64,000 nt of DNA from Pseudomonadota bacterium (lineage in GTDB: Bacteria > Pseudomonadota > Gammaproteobacteria > Burkholderiales > Burkholderiaceae_C). The notes beneath the pieces are model-generated. The model was not told the origin of the DNA, ran no database searches, and saw only the letters and a program-made list of their open reading frames with translations. Every line of letters starts with the position of its first letter. The first letter of the stretch is position 1. Location of the stretch: assembly GCA_018241225.1 (NCBI GenBank), contig JAFEEG010000018.1:46650-110649 (forward strand), written 5' to 3'. Below, piece by piece: positions 25,024-33,585 of the stretch. The translations under genes were made by a program, and so were the position numbers.

Positions 25024-25176
25024 ATGATGAAAAAGTTCGCACTCATCCTTGTCATTGGATCTTTTGTCGCCGGGTGTGCCGTCTATGCACCAGCGCCAGG
25101 GCCCGCGCCAGCATCCAAGGGCGGCCCGGGCAACAACTACTGTCCGCCCGGACAAGCTAAAAAAGGCAACTGCTAG
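25024..25176 (+). CDS. Small lipoprotein with CPPGQAKKGxC tail
   Basis: 50 residues. Lipobox VAGC (Cys18) in MMKKFALILVIGSFVAGCAV, a short Pro/Ala spacer (YAPAPGPAPASKGGPG), then NNYCPPGQAKKGNC at the very C-terminus. The tail matches that of the divergent YXWGXW protein. Too short for an enzyme; probably an outer-membrane-anchored peptide. Seen widely in Burkholderiales, function unknown. Confidence 0.7.
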   Translation: MMKKFALILVIGSFVAGCAVYAPAPGPAPASKGGPGNNYCPPGQAKKGNC

Positions 25177-25291
25177 AGAATTGGCAATGACTGCAGTCGC
25201 GATGCCCCCGGTCGATGTGGTCCCCAGGACCTAGACATCCGGCAGAACCGGTGATCGAATGGCCACCCCCACTATCCGTAGGGAGTCCGAG

Positions 25292-27229
25292 ATGGCGAAA
25301 CTGGGTTGGCTGGCAACTGTGCTCGCACCTTTGGCAATCACCTTGGCGGGCTGCAGTGGTGGTGGTGGTGGCGGTGGCGCTTCTTCCTCGGCCATGGCGC
25401 CTCCCGCCGGCTTGGTCGAGCGCGACGAATCACCGATCTACGCCGTCGGCGTTCCAATTGTGGCGGAGACGGTGAGTAATAGCGGGGGCGCCATCACGAA
25501 GTGCTCGGTGTCTCCACCCCTGCCACCAGGTCTGACCCTCGATCCGCAGGACTGCACTATCAGTGGCACGCCGACCGGAGTTAGCCATGCCACGATCCAC
25601 ACGGTCACCGGCAGCAACTCGGCAGGCAGCGCCTCCACCCGGGTCGAGATCGAGGTCAAGGATGAAGTAGTCCCACCAGACGGACTGGACTACCTGGATC
25701 GGTCGGTCATCTACCCAGTCAATGCCTTTATCACGCCGAATACACCGGTCAGCACTGGTGGCGAGATCACTCAATACAGCGTGTCTCCGGCACTGCCCGC
25801 GGGGCTTGCCATTGACCCGAAGACCGGCGTCATCACCGGCACCCCCACTGAGGTGACGGCGCCGGCGGTCTACACGGTGACGGGCGCCAACAGCGCTGAC
25901 AGCGTCCAAGCCTTGCTCACCCTCGAAGTGGCCTCACAAGCGGTGCCGCCGGTGGGCCTCGTGTACGTGGATCGGCTGCCCGAATACATCGTGGGCGTGC
26001 CAATCACATACAACGAGCCCGTGTACTCCGGCGGCGAGGCTACAGAGTTTTCTGTATCCCCTGCGCTGCCGGCGGGCTTGAGCCTCAACACGCAGACAGG
26101 GGTCATCAGCGGCACGCCAACCACTGAAACGCCGCAGACGACGTTTATCGTGATCGCCAGTAACGTTGCGGGAAGCGCTACGACCCAGTTCACCATCACC
26201 GTGGCCGCTCCCCAGGTTGGCGAGTGGCTGCCCGCCGATGCGATGAATCTGGGGCGCTTCCGCCACACCGCCACACTCCTGCCCGATGGGCGAGTCCTGG
26301 TGGCGGCTGGAAACAGGAAGCAGGCGACGTCTTCAGCCGAGTTGTTTGACCCTGCGGCGAACAACTGGACCCGCACGGGCAGTCTTGGACGCAGCAGACA
26401 ATCGCACTCCGCGACGCTTTTGCCCGACGGCCGTGTGCTTGTCGCGGGGGGATTCGGTACTGGTGGAGGCAATGCGCTATCTTCGACGGAACTGTATGAC
26501 CCAGCGACAGGCAACTGGTCCCAGGCCGGCAGCCTCATCCATGAGCGTGACAGTCATACGGCCACGCTGCTGCGGGATGGCCGCGTGCTGGTGGCAGGTG
26601 GTGAAGGCCAGGGTGGTAGCAAGGGCGCCTTGTCTTCCGCTGAACTCTACGATCCTGCCACGAACACATGGTCGCCCACCGGCAGCCTCGGCCAGCCGCG
26701 AAAGCAACATATAGCGATCCTGCTGCCAAGCGGCAAGGTCCTGGTCGTGGGTGGTGAAGACGCAGAGGACGGTGCGCTGGCATCTGCCGAACTGTTCGAT
26801 CCAGCCAGCGGGACGTGGTCTCCCACCGGAAGCTTGAGTCAGCCTCGCTACGCCTATGCTGCCGTGCAGTTCAGCGACGGGCGGGTGCTCGCAGTCGGAG
26901 GGTTCGACGGGACGCACGCGCTCGCAAGCGCCGAAATCTATGACTTGGCGGCCGGAACGTGGTCAAGTACAGGCAGCCTGCGACAGGCCCGTGATTTCCA
27001 CAGCGCCACGCTACTTTCTAGCGGTCGAGTGTTGGTGGCCGGCGGTGCCGAAGGCAGCGACCTGTTCGCGAGCGAAGTCTATGACCCGGCAACTGGCGGC
27101 TGGTTCCAGGTTGGCAGTCTTGGACAACTTCGCGAGCAACACACGGCCACATTGCTATCAGACGGCGCGGTCCTCGTCGCAGGAGGAATTGGACGAGGAA
27201 TCTTGTCCTACACCGAACTGTTCCGTTAG
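25292..27229 (+). CDS. Large lipoprotein with three putative Ig (He_PIG) domains and Kelch repeats
   Basis: 645 residues. Lipobox LAGC (Cys21) and a poly-Gly linker. Three ~90-residue Ig-like repeats follow, each with 'SVSPALPAGLxIDPxTGVITGTPT' type cores (about residues 40-310). Then six Kelch-type blades (RHTATLLPDGRVLVAAGN, ELFDPAANNWTRTGSL) to the end, enough for a beta-propeller. Surface-anchored binding protein is the likely role. Downstream 660 bp lacks an intact gene. Confidence 0.85.
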   Translation: MAKLGWLATVLAPLAITLAGCSGGGGGGGASSSAMAPPAGLVERDESPIYAVGVPIVAETVSNSGGAITKCSVSPPLPPGLTLDPQDCTISGTPTGVSHATIHTVTGSNSAGSASTRVEIEVKDEVVPPDGLDYLDRSVIYPVNAFITPNTPVSTGGEITQYSVSPALPAGLAIDPKTGVITGTPTEVTAPAVYTVTGANSADSVQALLTLEVASQAVPPVGLVYVDRLPEYIVGVPITYNEPVYSGGEATEFSVSPALPAGLSLNTQTGVISGTPTTETPQTTFIVIASNVAGSATTQFTITVAAPQVGEWLPADAMNLGRFRHTATLLPDGRVLVAAGNRKQATSSAELFDPAANNWTRTGSLGRSRQSHSATLLPDGRVLVAGGFGTGGGNALSSTELYDPATGNWSQAGSLIHERDSHTATLLRDGRVLVAGGEGQGGSKGALSSAELYDPATNTWSPTGSLGQPRKQHIAILLPSGKVLVVGGEDAEDGALASAELFDPASGTWSPTGSLSQPRYAYAAVQFSDGRVLAVGGFDGTHALASAEIYDLAAGTWSSTGSLRQARDFHSATLLSSGRVLVAGGAEGSDLFASEVYDPATGGWFQVGSLGQLREQHTATLLSDGAVLVAGGIGRGILSYTELFR

Positions 27230-27299
27230 GTCGAGGACTCATCAGAATGAGCGTCATGAGGCAGCGCAACTAAGATCGCGGCGATTGGGGCAGAGGAGG

Positions 27300-27662
27300 A
27301 AGGCCAGCCGTCATCTGCACCCAAGGGATAAACAGGAATTCCGGCGCTCGGTACCAGTACTCCGCCCATGCCAGCTCGTCGGTTTGAAAAAGGCCGTCGA
27401 CCCGGCAGCGCGCGCGCCGAAAAAGCTCGGCTTATCGAAGTGCTGGGGGTGGCGTCTGGTGCCCGATGAACCATGTAGTTGCGTAGCTCAGCAATGCCAT
27501 CCGAATATGGTGCGGCTGGCCACTCGACCTCACTTCGCAAACCAGGACACGGCGCACACCCGATACGTCGACGTGCGCCCAGATATCAACCTGGGAAGTG
27601 GGGTGCAGGGTCTCGTGCTCAATGTCCAGCAGATGGATCGCTGACACCTGTTCGAGCAGCAT
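27300..27662 (-). pseudogene. Decayed PD-(D/E)XK/AbiEi-like protein fragment
   Basis: On the minus strand, VDIWAHVDVSGVRRVLVCEV then RSSGQPHHIRMAL resembles the conserved block of a bacterial family with 'VCEVKSSGQPRHVRxALLQL'. The expected continuation (LRNYMVHRAPDATP) is present in a different frame from about 27490, so there is a frameshift, and further homology is lost. The family's EVK is EVR here. It is a relic; family name is tentative. Confidence 0.4.
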
Positions 27663-27888
27663 TCAAAGGGCCTCCGCAGCCTAGCGCTCCACGCCTTTCA
27701 TCGAATCGGAGGGTTTCAACCCAACGGGTGAAAGCCGGCCGTCGAGGTTCTGAGGTGAGATGCCCCGGGCCTCACGGTCCTCATGGGACGATCAGTGTTG
27801 AAGCAATGTGGCGGACCAATTGTTCTGGCGATCTCGACTCCAGAGACAGACTACGCCTGAATTCCAACAAGCACCAAGACATGCCCTC

Positions 27889-28857
27889 TCAAGCCATCAT
27901 GCGCTGCGCCGTCTCGACCACCACACGGCGCAGAGATTGCACCGTGGGGTGCGGCTCCAGGTCCTTCAGCATGAAAAAGCTCACGGGCGGCAGGTTCCAG
28001 CTCAGCCGATAGGGCAAAGCGGCCCAGTGGCCGGCCCCCTCGATGTCCGCAAGCACGTCGCGGGCGAAGATGGTGATCGCGTTGGGCTCCTGCCGCAGGA
28101 CCATCTCCATGGTCCGGATCGCGGTGGTCTCGAGAATGGGCAAAGGCGGTTGCACGCCCGCGCCCACGAAGATGGCGTTGTAGGTCCTGCGCATCGGCGT
28201 GTTGGGCGGCGGCAGGATCCAGTCGAGTTGCGCGAGCTTCGCCCAGTCCAAGGGAACGCGCGAGAGGCGCTTGACGTTCTTGGCGCCGACGACGAGGCAG
28301 GGCTCCTGCTCGAAGATTGCTTCCTGCACCAGTCCGCTTGCGTCGCCGTCATACGAGCGGCCAATGGCGCAATCGAGTTCACGCGCCACAAGGCCGGCCA
28401 CGAGTTCATCCGTGGTGCCTTCACGCACCATCACCGAGATGCGCGGTGAACGGTCGAGCAGGTGCGTGAGCGCGGCCGACATGAGCTGCTTGGGCACCTG
28501 CTGCGTCAGGCCTAACCGGATCCGGCCGCTGCGGCCCGCTTCGAGCGAGGTGAGAACGCGCGAAGTCGCTTCCAGCTCGGCCAGCCAGCGGCGCGCGCAA
28601 TGCAGCGCTGCATCTCCCGCGGCAGTCGGCACAAGCCCACGGCTCGTGCGGTCGAAGAGCTGGCTGCCGAAGATGTCCTCGACCTCGTGCAGTGCCTTGG
28701 TGATTGCCGGCTGGCTGAGCTGCATCTCAGCCGCCACACGCCCCAGAGTGCGGTGTCGGTCGATGGCCTGCAGCAGGGAGAGTTGCCGCAGCTTTAGACG
28801 GGAAATCAGCGCATGCTGCAGCAAGGCAGCGGGGTCCAGGGCGGTGGGCAAGGCCAT
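27889..28857 (-). CDS. LysR-family transcriptional regulator
   Basis: 322 residues. N-terminal winged helix-turn-helix at residues 20-80 (LRQLSLLQAIDRHRTLGRVA, MQLSQPAITKALHEVEDIFG, LFDRTSRGLVPT), then the effector-binding domain from about residue 110. Divergent from the GAF-VOC-hydrolase-ABC-monooxygenase run with a 69-bp shared promoter region containing a dyad, so it is the probable regulator of that run. Confidence 0.92.
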   Translation of the reverse strand: MALPTALDPAALLQHALISRLKLRQLSLLQAIDRHRTLGRVAAEMQLSQPAITKALHEVEDIFGSQLFDRTSRGLVPTAAGDAALHCARRWLAELEATSRVLTSLEAGRSGRIRLGLTQQVPKQLMSAALTHLLDRSPRISVMVREGTTDELVAGLVARELDCAIGRSYDGDASGLVQEAIFEQEPCLVVGAKNVKRLSRVPLDWAKLAQLDWILPPPNTPMRRTYNAIFVGAGVQPPLPILETTAIRTMEMVLRQEPNAITIFARDVLADIEGAGHWAALPYRLSWNLPPVSFFMLKDLEPHPTVQSLRRVVVETAQRMMA

Positions 28858-28889
28858 AACTCCACGGTTATCGGGACATGAGAAATTAT

Positions 28890-28903
28890 TTCACTTTGGT
28901 GAA
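28890..28903. promoter_or_regulatory. Dyad TTCAC-TTTG-GTGAA in divergent intergenic region
   Basis: TTCAC (28890-28894) / GTGAA (28899-28903) lies midway between the LysR start (28857) and the GAF-gene start (28927). LysR regulators bind short interrupted dyads in this position. Confidence 0.45.
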
Positions 28904-28926
28904 TTGCCGGTCCTAGACTTTTCTCC

Positions 28927-29517
28927 ATGGACTCGACCAGCACACCGACGACCACCGCCATCACGGCCCAGTTTCTGGACGAACTCGCCGCGGCGCAAAG
29001 CGCCGACGAGGCGCTGCGCCAGATCGACCTTCGCCGCTTGCGAATCGCCCCCGGCAGCATCTTCAGCATCCAGCAGAACGTGACGACCGCACGCGATACG
29101 GCCGGCGAAGTCCTTCTGCGCCGTTTCTATTCGTCGGAGGCGCAGACCTTTCCGGTCAACGGCGCCAAGCGCAAGACGCTCACGCGCTGGACCGAGTGCC
29201 TTTTCGTCCGGGGCCAGGTATTCATCGGCGAGGGCGAGCATGTTCTTGCCCAGACCTTTGACGACTACGAGCAGATGCGCGCCTGCAACCTGCGCAGCGT
29301 AGTCAACGTGCCGATGATGCAAGGTGCTCTCTGCTACGCCACCTTCAACGTCTTCGGAACGCGCGCCCGCTGGCAGCCTGAGGAAATCCTCGGCATCCGG
29401 CTGCTGGCACTTGCCGCCGCACGCTGGGTGCCCTGCGTGCCCGGTCTCGACTACCGCTTCCCCCCGGCTGCACCCCATCCCGCTCGGGAACTCGGCGCTG
29501 CGCTAACGATGCGATGA
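28927..29517 (+). CDS. GAF-domain protein
   Basis: 196 residues. The central 130 residues fit a GAF fold: LRIAPGSIFSIQQNV, 'GEGEHVLAQTFDDYEQMRAC', 'LRSVVNVPMMQGALCYATFN', 'WQPEEILGIRLLALAAARWV'. No output domain is attached. GAF proteins bind small molecules; a free-standing one at the head of a catabolic operon may sense or bind the substrate. Eighteen bp before the VOC gene. Confidence 0.75.
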   Translation: MDSTSTPTTTAITAQFLDELAAAQSADEALRQIDLRRLRIAPGSIFSIQQNVTTARDTAGEVLLRRFYSSEAQTFPVNGAKRKTLTRWTECLFVRGQVFIGEGEHVLAQTFDDYEQMRACNLRSVVNVPMMQGALCYATFNVFGTRARWQPEEILGIRLLALAAARWVPCVPGLDYRFPPAAPHPARELGAALTMR

Positions 29518-29535
29518 ACTGAAAGGGAGTTTGCG

Positions 29536-29943
29536 ATGCCCGTCTCTGCCCTGCACCACTTCACTATCCGCTGTACGCCGGACGAACTGCCGCCGCTGGT
29601 GGACTTCTACACGCGGGTGATGCGGCTCAGGGTGGGCGCACGGCCGGAGATCCCGGCGCCCGGGGCGTGGCTCTATGCTGATGGCCAGCCGATCGTCCAC
29701 CTGTACGCCCACCTGGCCACACCCGATGAGCCGGTGCAGCCCGTCACCGGTCATGTCGACCACATCTCGTTCCGCTCGCACGGTCTCACCGAGATGCGCG
29801 AGCACCTCCGGGCACTGGGTGTGCCGTTCGCCGAAGCGCCGATCCCAGGCTGGGCGATCCATCAGCTCTTCCTGCACGACCCACGCGGCCTGAAGATCGA
29901 GATGACCTTCTGGCTGGACCAGGAAGAAGGGAGCGCCGCATGA
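29536..29943 (+). CDS. VOC (glyoxalase/dioxygenase superfamily) protein
   Basis: 135 residues with AAGGGAG upstream. Two paired beta-alpha-beta-beta-beta modules: ALHHFTIRCTPDELPPLVDF at the start, GHVDHISFRSHGLTEMREHL in the middle, and FLHDPRGLKIEMTF at the end. His8, His76 (DHIS) and the Glu of KIEM are placed as metal ligands. VOC proteins catalyse isomerisation, lyase or extradiol chemistry. Overlaps the hydrolase gene (ATGA). Confidence 0.82.
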   Translation: MPVSALHHFTIRCTPDELPPLVDFYTRVMRLRVGARPEIPAPGAWLYADGQPIVHLYAHLATPDEPVQPVTGHVDHISFRSHGLTEMREHLRALGVPFAEAPIPGWAIHQLFLHDPRGLKIEMTFWLDQEEGSAA

Positions 29944-30731
29944 CGAACTTCGTGCAGGCCGGCGAGGTGCGCATCGCCTTCGACCGCGACGGCGACGGCC
30001 CCCCGCTGCTGCTGATGCATGGCGCGGAAGCCTCGCGCCAGATGTATTCGGCGCTGGTGCCGCATCTGTCCAAGCACTTCACCGTGATCGCCTACGACCA
30101 GCGCGATTGCGGCGAGACCGAGGGACCGGATCGCGCATCGACCCTCACCGATCTCGCGAAGGATGCACAGGAGCTCATCAAGGCGCTGGGGCTCAGGCGC
30201 GCGCACGTGTTCGGCTCCTCCTTCGGCGGCCGAGTGGCGCAGGCGCTGGCGCTGCTGCACCCGCGCTTCGTCGAACGGCTCGTGCTGGCCAGCACCTGGC
30301 CGCTGCCGCGGCCCTACGAGGAACTGTGCCCCGATGCGCGCCGGCTGGCCGAATTGCGGCGCGGCCTTCCGGACTCGGCCGAGGAGCTGGCGACCTGGTT
30401 CTTCCCTGAAACCTTTCTTCAGAAGCGGCCGGAACTACGGCGCATCTTCGCCAACGCGCGGCCCGAGTCGGCCCGCACCTCGCGCCGCAGCGCCACCGTG
30501 GCGACCGCGCTCGAGATGGGCGTGGCCGACATCCTGGCGCCCACACTCGTGCTGGCCGGGGAGCTCGATCGCGTGGTGCCGCCAGCGGTGACGCTCGCGA
30601 TGGCTGGCCGCATCCGCGGTGCCGACGCCGCGCTGCTGCCGGCGATCGGCCATGTCACCGCGATGCAGGCGCCCGAGGTCCTGGCACACCACATCGTCCG
30701 CTTCCTGAGTCCCCAAGGAGCCAAGCAATGA
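29940..30731 (+). CDS. Alpha/beta-fold hydrolase
   Basis: 263 residues. Oxyanion LLLMHGAE, nucleophile elbow GSSFGG with Ser94, acid Asp in LVLAGELDRVVPP, and catalytic His in IGHVTAMQAPE. Resembles 3-oxoadipate enol-lactonase/meta-cleavage-product hydrolase type enzymes, but substrate cannot be fixed. Overlaps genes on both sides by 4 bp, so it belongs to the same transcript as the transporter. Confidence 0.88.
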   Translation: MTNFVQAGEVRIAFDRDGDGPPLLLMHGAEASRQMYSALVPHLSKHFTVIAYDQRDCGETEGPDRASTLTDLAKDAQELIKALGLRRAHVFGSSFGGRVAQALALLHPRFVERLVLASTWPLPRPYEELCPDARRLAELRRGLPDSAEELATWFFPETFLQKRPELRRIFANARPESARTSRRSATVATALEMGVADILAPTLVLAGELDRVVPPAVTLAMAGRIRGADAALLPAIGHVTAMQAPEVLAHHIVRFLSPQGAKQ

Positions 30732-31528
30732 GCACAAACCACGAACGCGCACGCGGGCGGCCCGACTACATCCGCATCGAGGGGCTGACGAAGCACTTCG
30801 GCGATGGAGGCGAAGGTGTTCTCGCACTGAAGGACATCGACTGCACAATCGAACAGGGCAGCTTCGTGACCATCGTCGGCCCGAGCGGCTGCGGCAAGAG
30901 CACGCTGCTGCGCATCCTCGCAGGCCTGCTGGACTACGACATTGGCCGCGTGGTGCTCGACGGACAGCCGATCCACGGCACGCGGCGCGACGTGGGCGTG
31001 GTGTTCCAGAGCTCGATCCTGCTGCCCTGGCGCACCATCCTCGAGAACGTGATGCTGCCGGCCGAAGTGCTCGGCATCCCGATGAGGCAGGCGCGCGAGC
31101 GCGCGATGCAGCTGCTGCAGATGGTCCGGCTCGAAGGCTTCGAGCACAAGCTGCCGCGGCAGTTGAGCGGCGGCATGCAGCAGCGCGCCTCGATCGCACG
31201 GGCATTGCTGCACGACCCAAAGATCCTGCTCATGGACGAGCCCTTCGGCGCCCTCGACGCGATGACGCGCGAGCGCATGAATCTGGAGTTGCAGCGCATC
31301 TGGATGGAAAGCGGCAAGACCGTGGTGCTCATCACGCACTCGATCCCGGAGGCAGTGTTCCTCGGCGACAAGGTATTCGTCATGTCGCCGCGGCCCGGCA
31401 CGCTGGAGCGCGTGTTGCCCATCGACCTGCAGCGCCCGCGCTCGATGGAGGTGATGTCCCACCCCGTCTTCGCTGCCGCGTCCGCATCCATCCGCGAGCG
31501 CTTCTCGCACGCCGCTTCGTTCGATTGA
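30728..31528 (+). CDS. ABC importer ATP-binding protein (nitrate/sulfonate/taurine type)
   Basis: 266 residues. Walker A GPSGCGKST, Q-loop VVFQSSILLPWRT, signature LSGGMQQR, Walker B ILLMDEPFGALD, H-loop LITHSIPEA. The LLPWRT Q-loop and C-terminal PRPG are typical of the SsuB/TauB/NrtD group. It energises uptake by the permease at 31541 with the binding protein at 32466. Confidence 0.93.
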   Translation: MSTNHERARGRPDYIRIEGLTKHFGDGGEGVLALKDIDCTIEQGSFVTIVGPSGCGKSTLLRILAGLLDYDIGRVVLDGQPIHGTRRDVGVVFQSSILLPWRTILENVMLPAEVLGIPMRQARERAMQLLQMVRLEGFEHKLPRQLSGGMQQRASIARALLHDPKILLMDEPFGALDAMTRERMNLELQRIWMESGKTVVLITHSIPEAVFLGDKVFVMSPRPGTLERVLPIDLQRPRSMEVMSHPVFAAASASIRERFSHAASFD

Positions 31529-31540
31529 GAGGGGCCTTCG

Positions 31541-32419
31541 ATGACCACCGCCATGCTCACCACCAACGACCCCATCGCGCAGACGCCGGATCCGGCGGCG
31601 ACCAGGCGCACGCGACGCGCCAACCCATTGGCTTCGACTCGGGTGCAGTCAATCTTGCTGCTCGTCGCGCTACTCGGCTCCTGGGAGGCGGCCGTGCGGA
31701 TATTCAAGGTGCCCAAGCACCTCGTACCGCCGGTCAGCGACATTGCGGTCGCGCTCTGGCGCGGGCTGGCGACCGCGCCACTGGCGAAAGATGGCTTCTG
31801 GTATCACGGTGGCGTGACCGTGGCCGAGATCCTGCTGGGCTTCGTGATCGGCAGCGGCATCGGCCTGGCGATCGGCATCGTCGTGTCCCAGATGCCTAAG
31901 GTCGAGGCACTGCTGGAGCCCTACGTCGCCGCCCTGCAGAGCGTGCCGAAGGTGGCGATCGCGCCTGTCATCGTGGTATGGCTGGGCTTTGGCATCGGCT
32001 CGAAGGTAATGATCATCTGCCTGCTCACATTCTTCCCGGTGCTGGTGACCAGCATCGCAGGCTTCAAGGCGGTGGATTCGGACCGGATCGACCTGCTGCG
32101 CTCGCTGTCGGCGACGCATTGGCAGATCTTCCGCAAAGCCAAGTTCCCTAGCGCCCTGCCCTACATCTTCGCGGGGCTGAACATGGCCGCGGCGTTCAGC
32201 GTGGTGGGCGCGGTGGTCGGCGAGTTCGTCGGCGCGCAGGCCGGGCTGGGCGTGCTCATCCTGCAGATGGAAGCGCAGATGGACACCGGCGGAAGCTTCG
32301 CGGTATGCGTCGTGCTGTCCGTGATCGGCATCGTGCTCACCGACCTGCTTCGCCGCATCGAGCGACGCGTGCTGCACTGGATGCCGGCCGACACATCGAG
32401 GCGCACGGTCAACGTCTGA
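31541..32419 (+). CDS. ABC importer permease (nitrate/sulfonate/taurine type)
   Basis: 292 residues, about six membrane helices. The coupling loop ALQSVPKVAIAPVIVVWLGF and the 'ATHWQIFRKAKFPSALPYIF' segment (EAA-type loop) define the SsuC/TauC family. Works with the ATPase 13 bp upstream. Confidence 0.92.
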   Translation: MTTAMLTTNDPIAQTPDPAATRRTRRANPLASTRVQSILLLVALLGSWEAAVRIFKVPKHLVPPVSDIAVALWRGLATAPLAKDGFWYHGGVTVAEILLGFVIGSGIGLAIGIVVSQMPKVEALLEPYVAALQSVPKVAIAPVIVVWLGFGIGSKVMIICLLTFFPVLVTSIAGFKAVDSDRIDLLRSLSATHWQIFRKAKFPSALPYIFAGLNMAAAFSVVGAVVGEFVGAQAGLGVLILQMEAQMDTGGSFAVCVVLSVIGIVLTDLLRRIERRVLHWMPADTSRRTVNV

Positions 32420-32465
32420 TCCCGCCAACCCTGCCCTCCCCTATTTCTTCGTGAAGGAGTGAACC

Positions 32466-33563
32466 ATGTTGACGCGACGTGATTTCGGCCTGGGCCTCGG
32501 CGCCCTTGGCCTGGCCGCTGGACTGCCGGCGCTGGCGCAGAGTGTGCGGATGATGCGGGTTGCCAATACCGTGGGGGTGAACGATCCGCAGCAGTGCTTC
32601 GTCACCTCCGGGCAATCTCCCAAGCTCAACTTCTACAAGCCCAATGGCGTGGACATCGAGTACGTCAACATGTCCAGCATCACCCAGGCGCTGCAGAGCC
32701 TGCGCGGCGGCCATGTGGAATTCGGCCCCGCAGTGCCCGGCGTGCTGCTGCCGGCGATGGCCAAGGACCCGGGGCTTGATCTGGTGAGCGTCTACAAGTG
32801 GCTGCCTCGCAATGCGAACGTGATCGTGGTCAAGCCGGGCAGCCCGATCAAGTCGGCCGCAGACCTGGAGGGAAAGCGCATCGGCGTGCGCAGCCAAGGC
32901 GACACCGGCATCATCATCACCAAGACAATGCTGGCGGAGCTGGGCCTGAAAGACGACAAGTGCGAGTACATCGCCATCGGCGACGGCGCACCTGCGGGCG
33001 CGGCCATCGACAACGAGCGCGTGGATGCGATGGTGGCCTTCGACACCGCCACCGCCCGCATCGAACTGGTGGGGACCAAGCTGCGCTACGTGCCACTCAC
33101 GCCGAAGTTCGCGCAGCTCGGCTCGGGTTGGATGTGCGTGCCGCGCAAGCTGCTCAAGGACGAGCGCAAATCACTGGTGGCGCTATTCCAAGGCATCGCC
33201 AAGTCAACGATCTTCGCCAATGCCAACCTCGACGCAGCGATCGACCTGCACTGGTCGGTGTACCCCGAGAGCCGCCCCAAAGGCCGCAGCGAGGAGGAGG
33301 CGCGCAAGGAACTCGCCTTCATCCTCAAGGACCGCAAGAACAGCTGGATGCGCCGGCCCGACGATCCGGACCAGCGCATGGGCGCATCTTCGCTAGCCGA
33401 ATGGAAGGCCAACATCGAGATGACCGCCGAGAGCACCAAGAACCCCAAGCTTGCGGATGAACTGGGCGACCCGAATCGCCTGTTCACGAACGAACTCATC
33501 GACGACATCAACGCCTTCGACAAGCAGGCGGTAGTCCAGTTGGCCAAGGAATTCAAGCTGTAG
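32466..33563 (+). CDS. ABC importer periplasmic substrate-binding protein (SsuA/NMT1-like)
   Basis: 365 residues. N-terminal TRRDFGLGLGALGLAAGLPA with RR suggests Tat or Sec export, cleaved after ALA. Two-lobe NMT1/SsuA-like domain: 'SITQALQSLRGGHVEFGPAV', 'AADLEGKRIGVRSQGDTGII'. A long lysine-rich C-terminal region is appended. Ligand unknown; taurine, sulfonates, pyrimidine precursors and aromatic acids are bound by relatives. Confidence 0.87.
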   Translation: MLTRRDFGLGLGALGLAAGLPALAQSVRMMRVANTVGVNDPQQCFVTSGQSPKLNFYKPNGVDIEYVNMSSITQALQSLRGGHVEFGPAVPGVLLPAMAKDPGLDLVSVYKWLPRNANVIVVKPGSPIKSAADLEGKRIGVRSQGDTGIIITKTMLAELGLKDDKCEYIAIGDGAPAGAAIDNERVDAMVAFDTATARIELVGTKLRYVPLTPKFAQLGSGWMCVPRKLLKDERKSLVALFQGIAKSTIFANANLDAAIDLHWSVYPESRPKGRSEEEARKELAFILKDRKNSWMRRPDDPDQRMGASSLAEWKANIEMTAESTKNPKLADELGDPNRLFTNELIDDINAFDKQAVVQLAKEFKL

Positions 33564-33585
33564 GCTGCAAGCTCAGGAGCAATCC

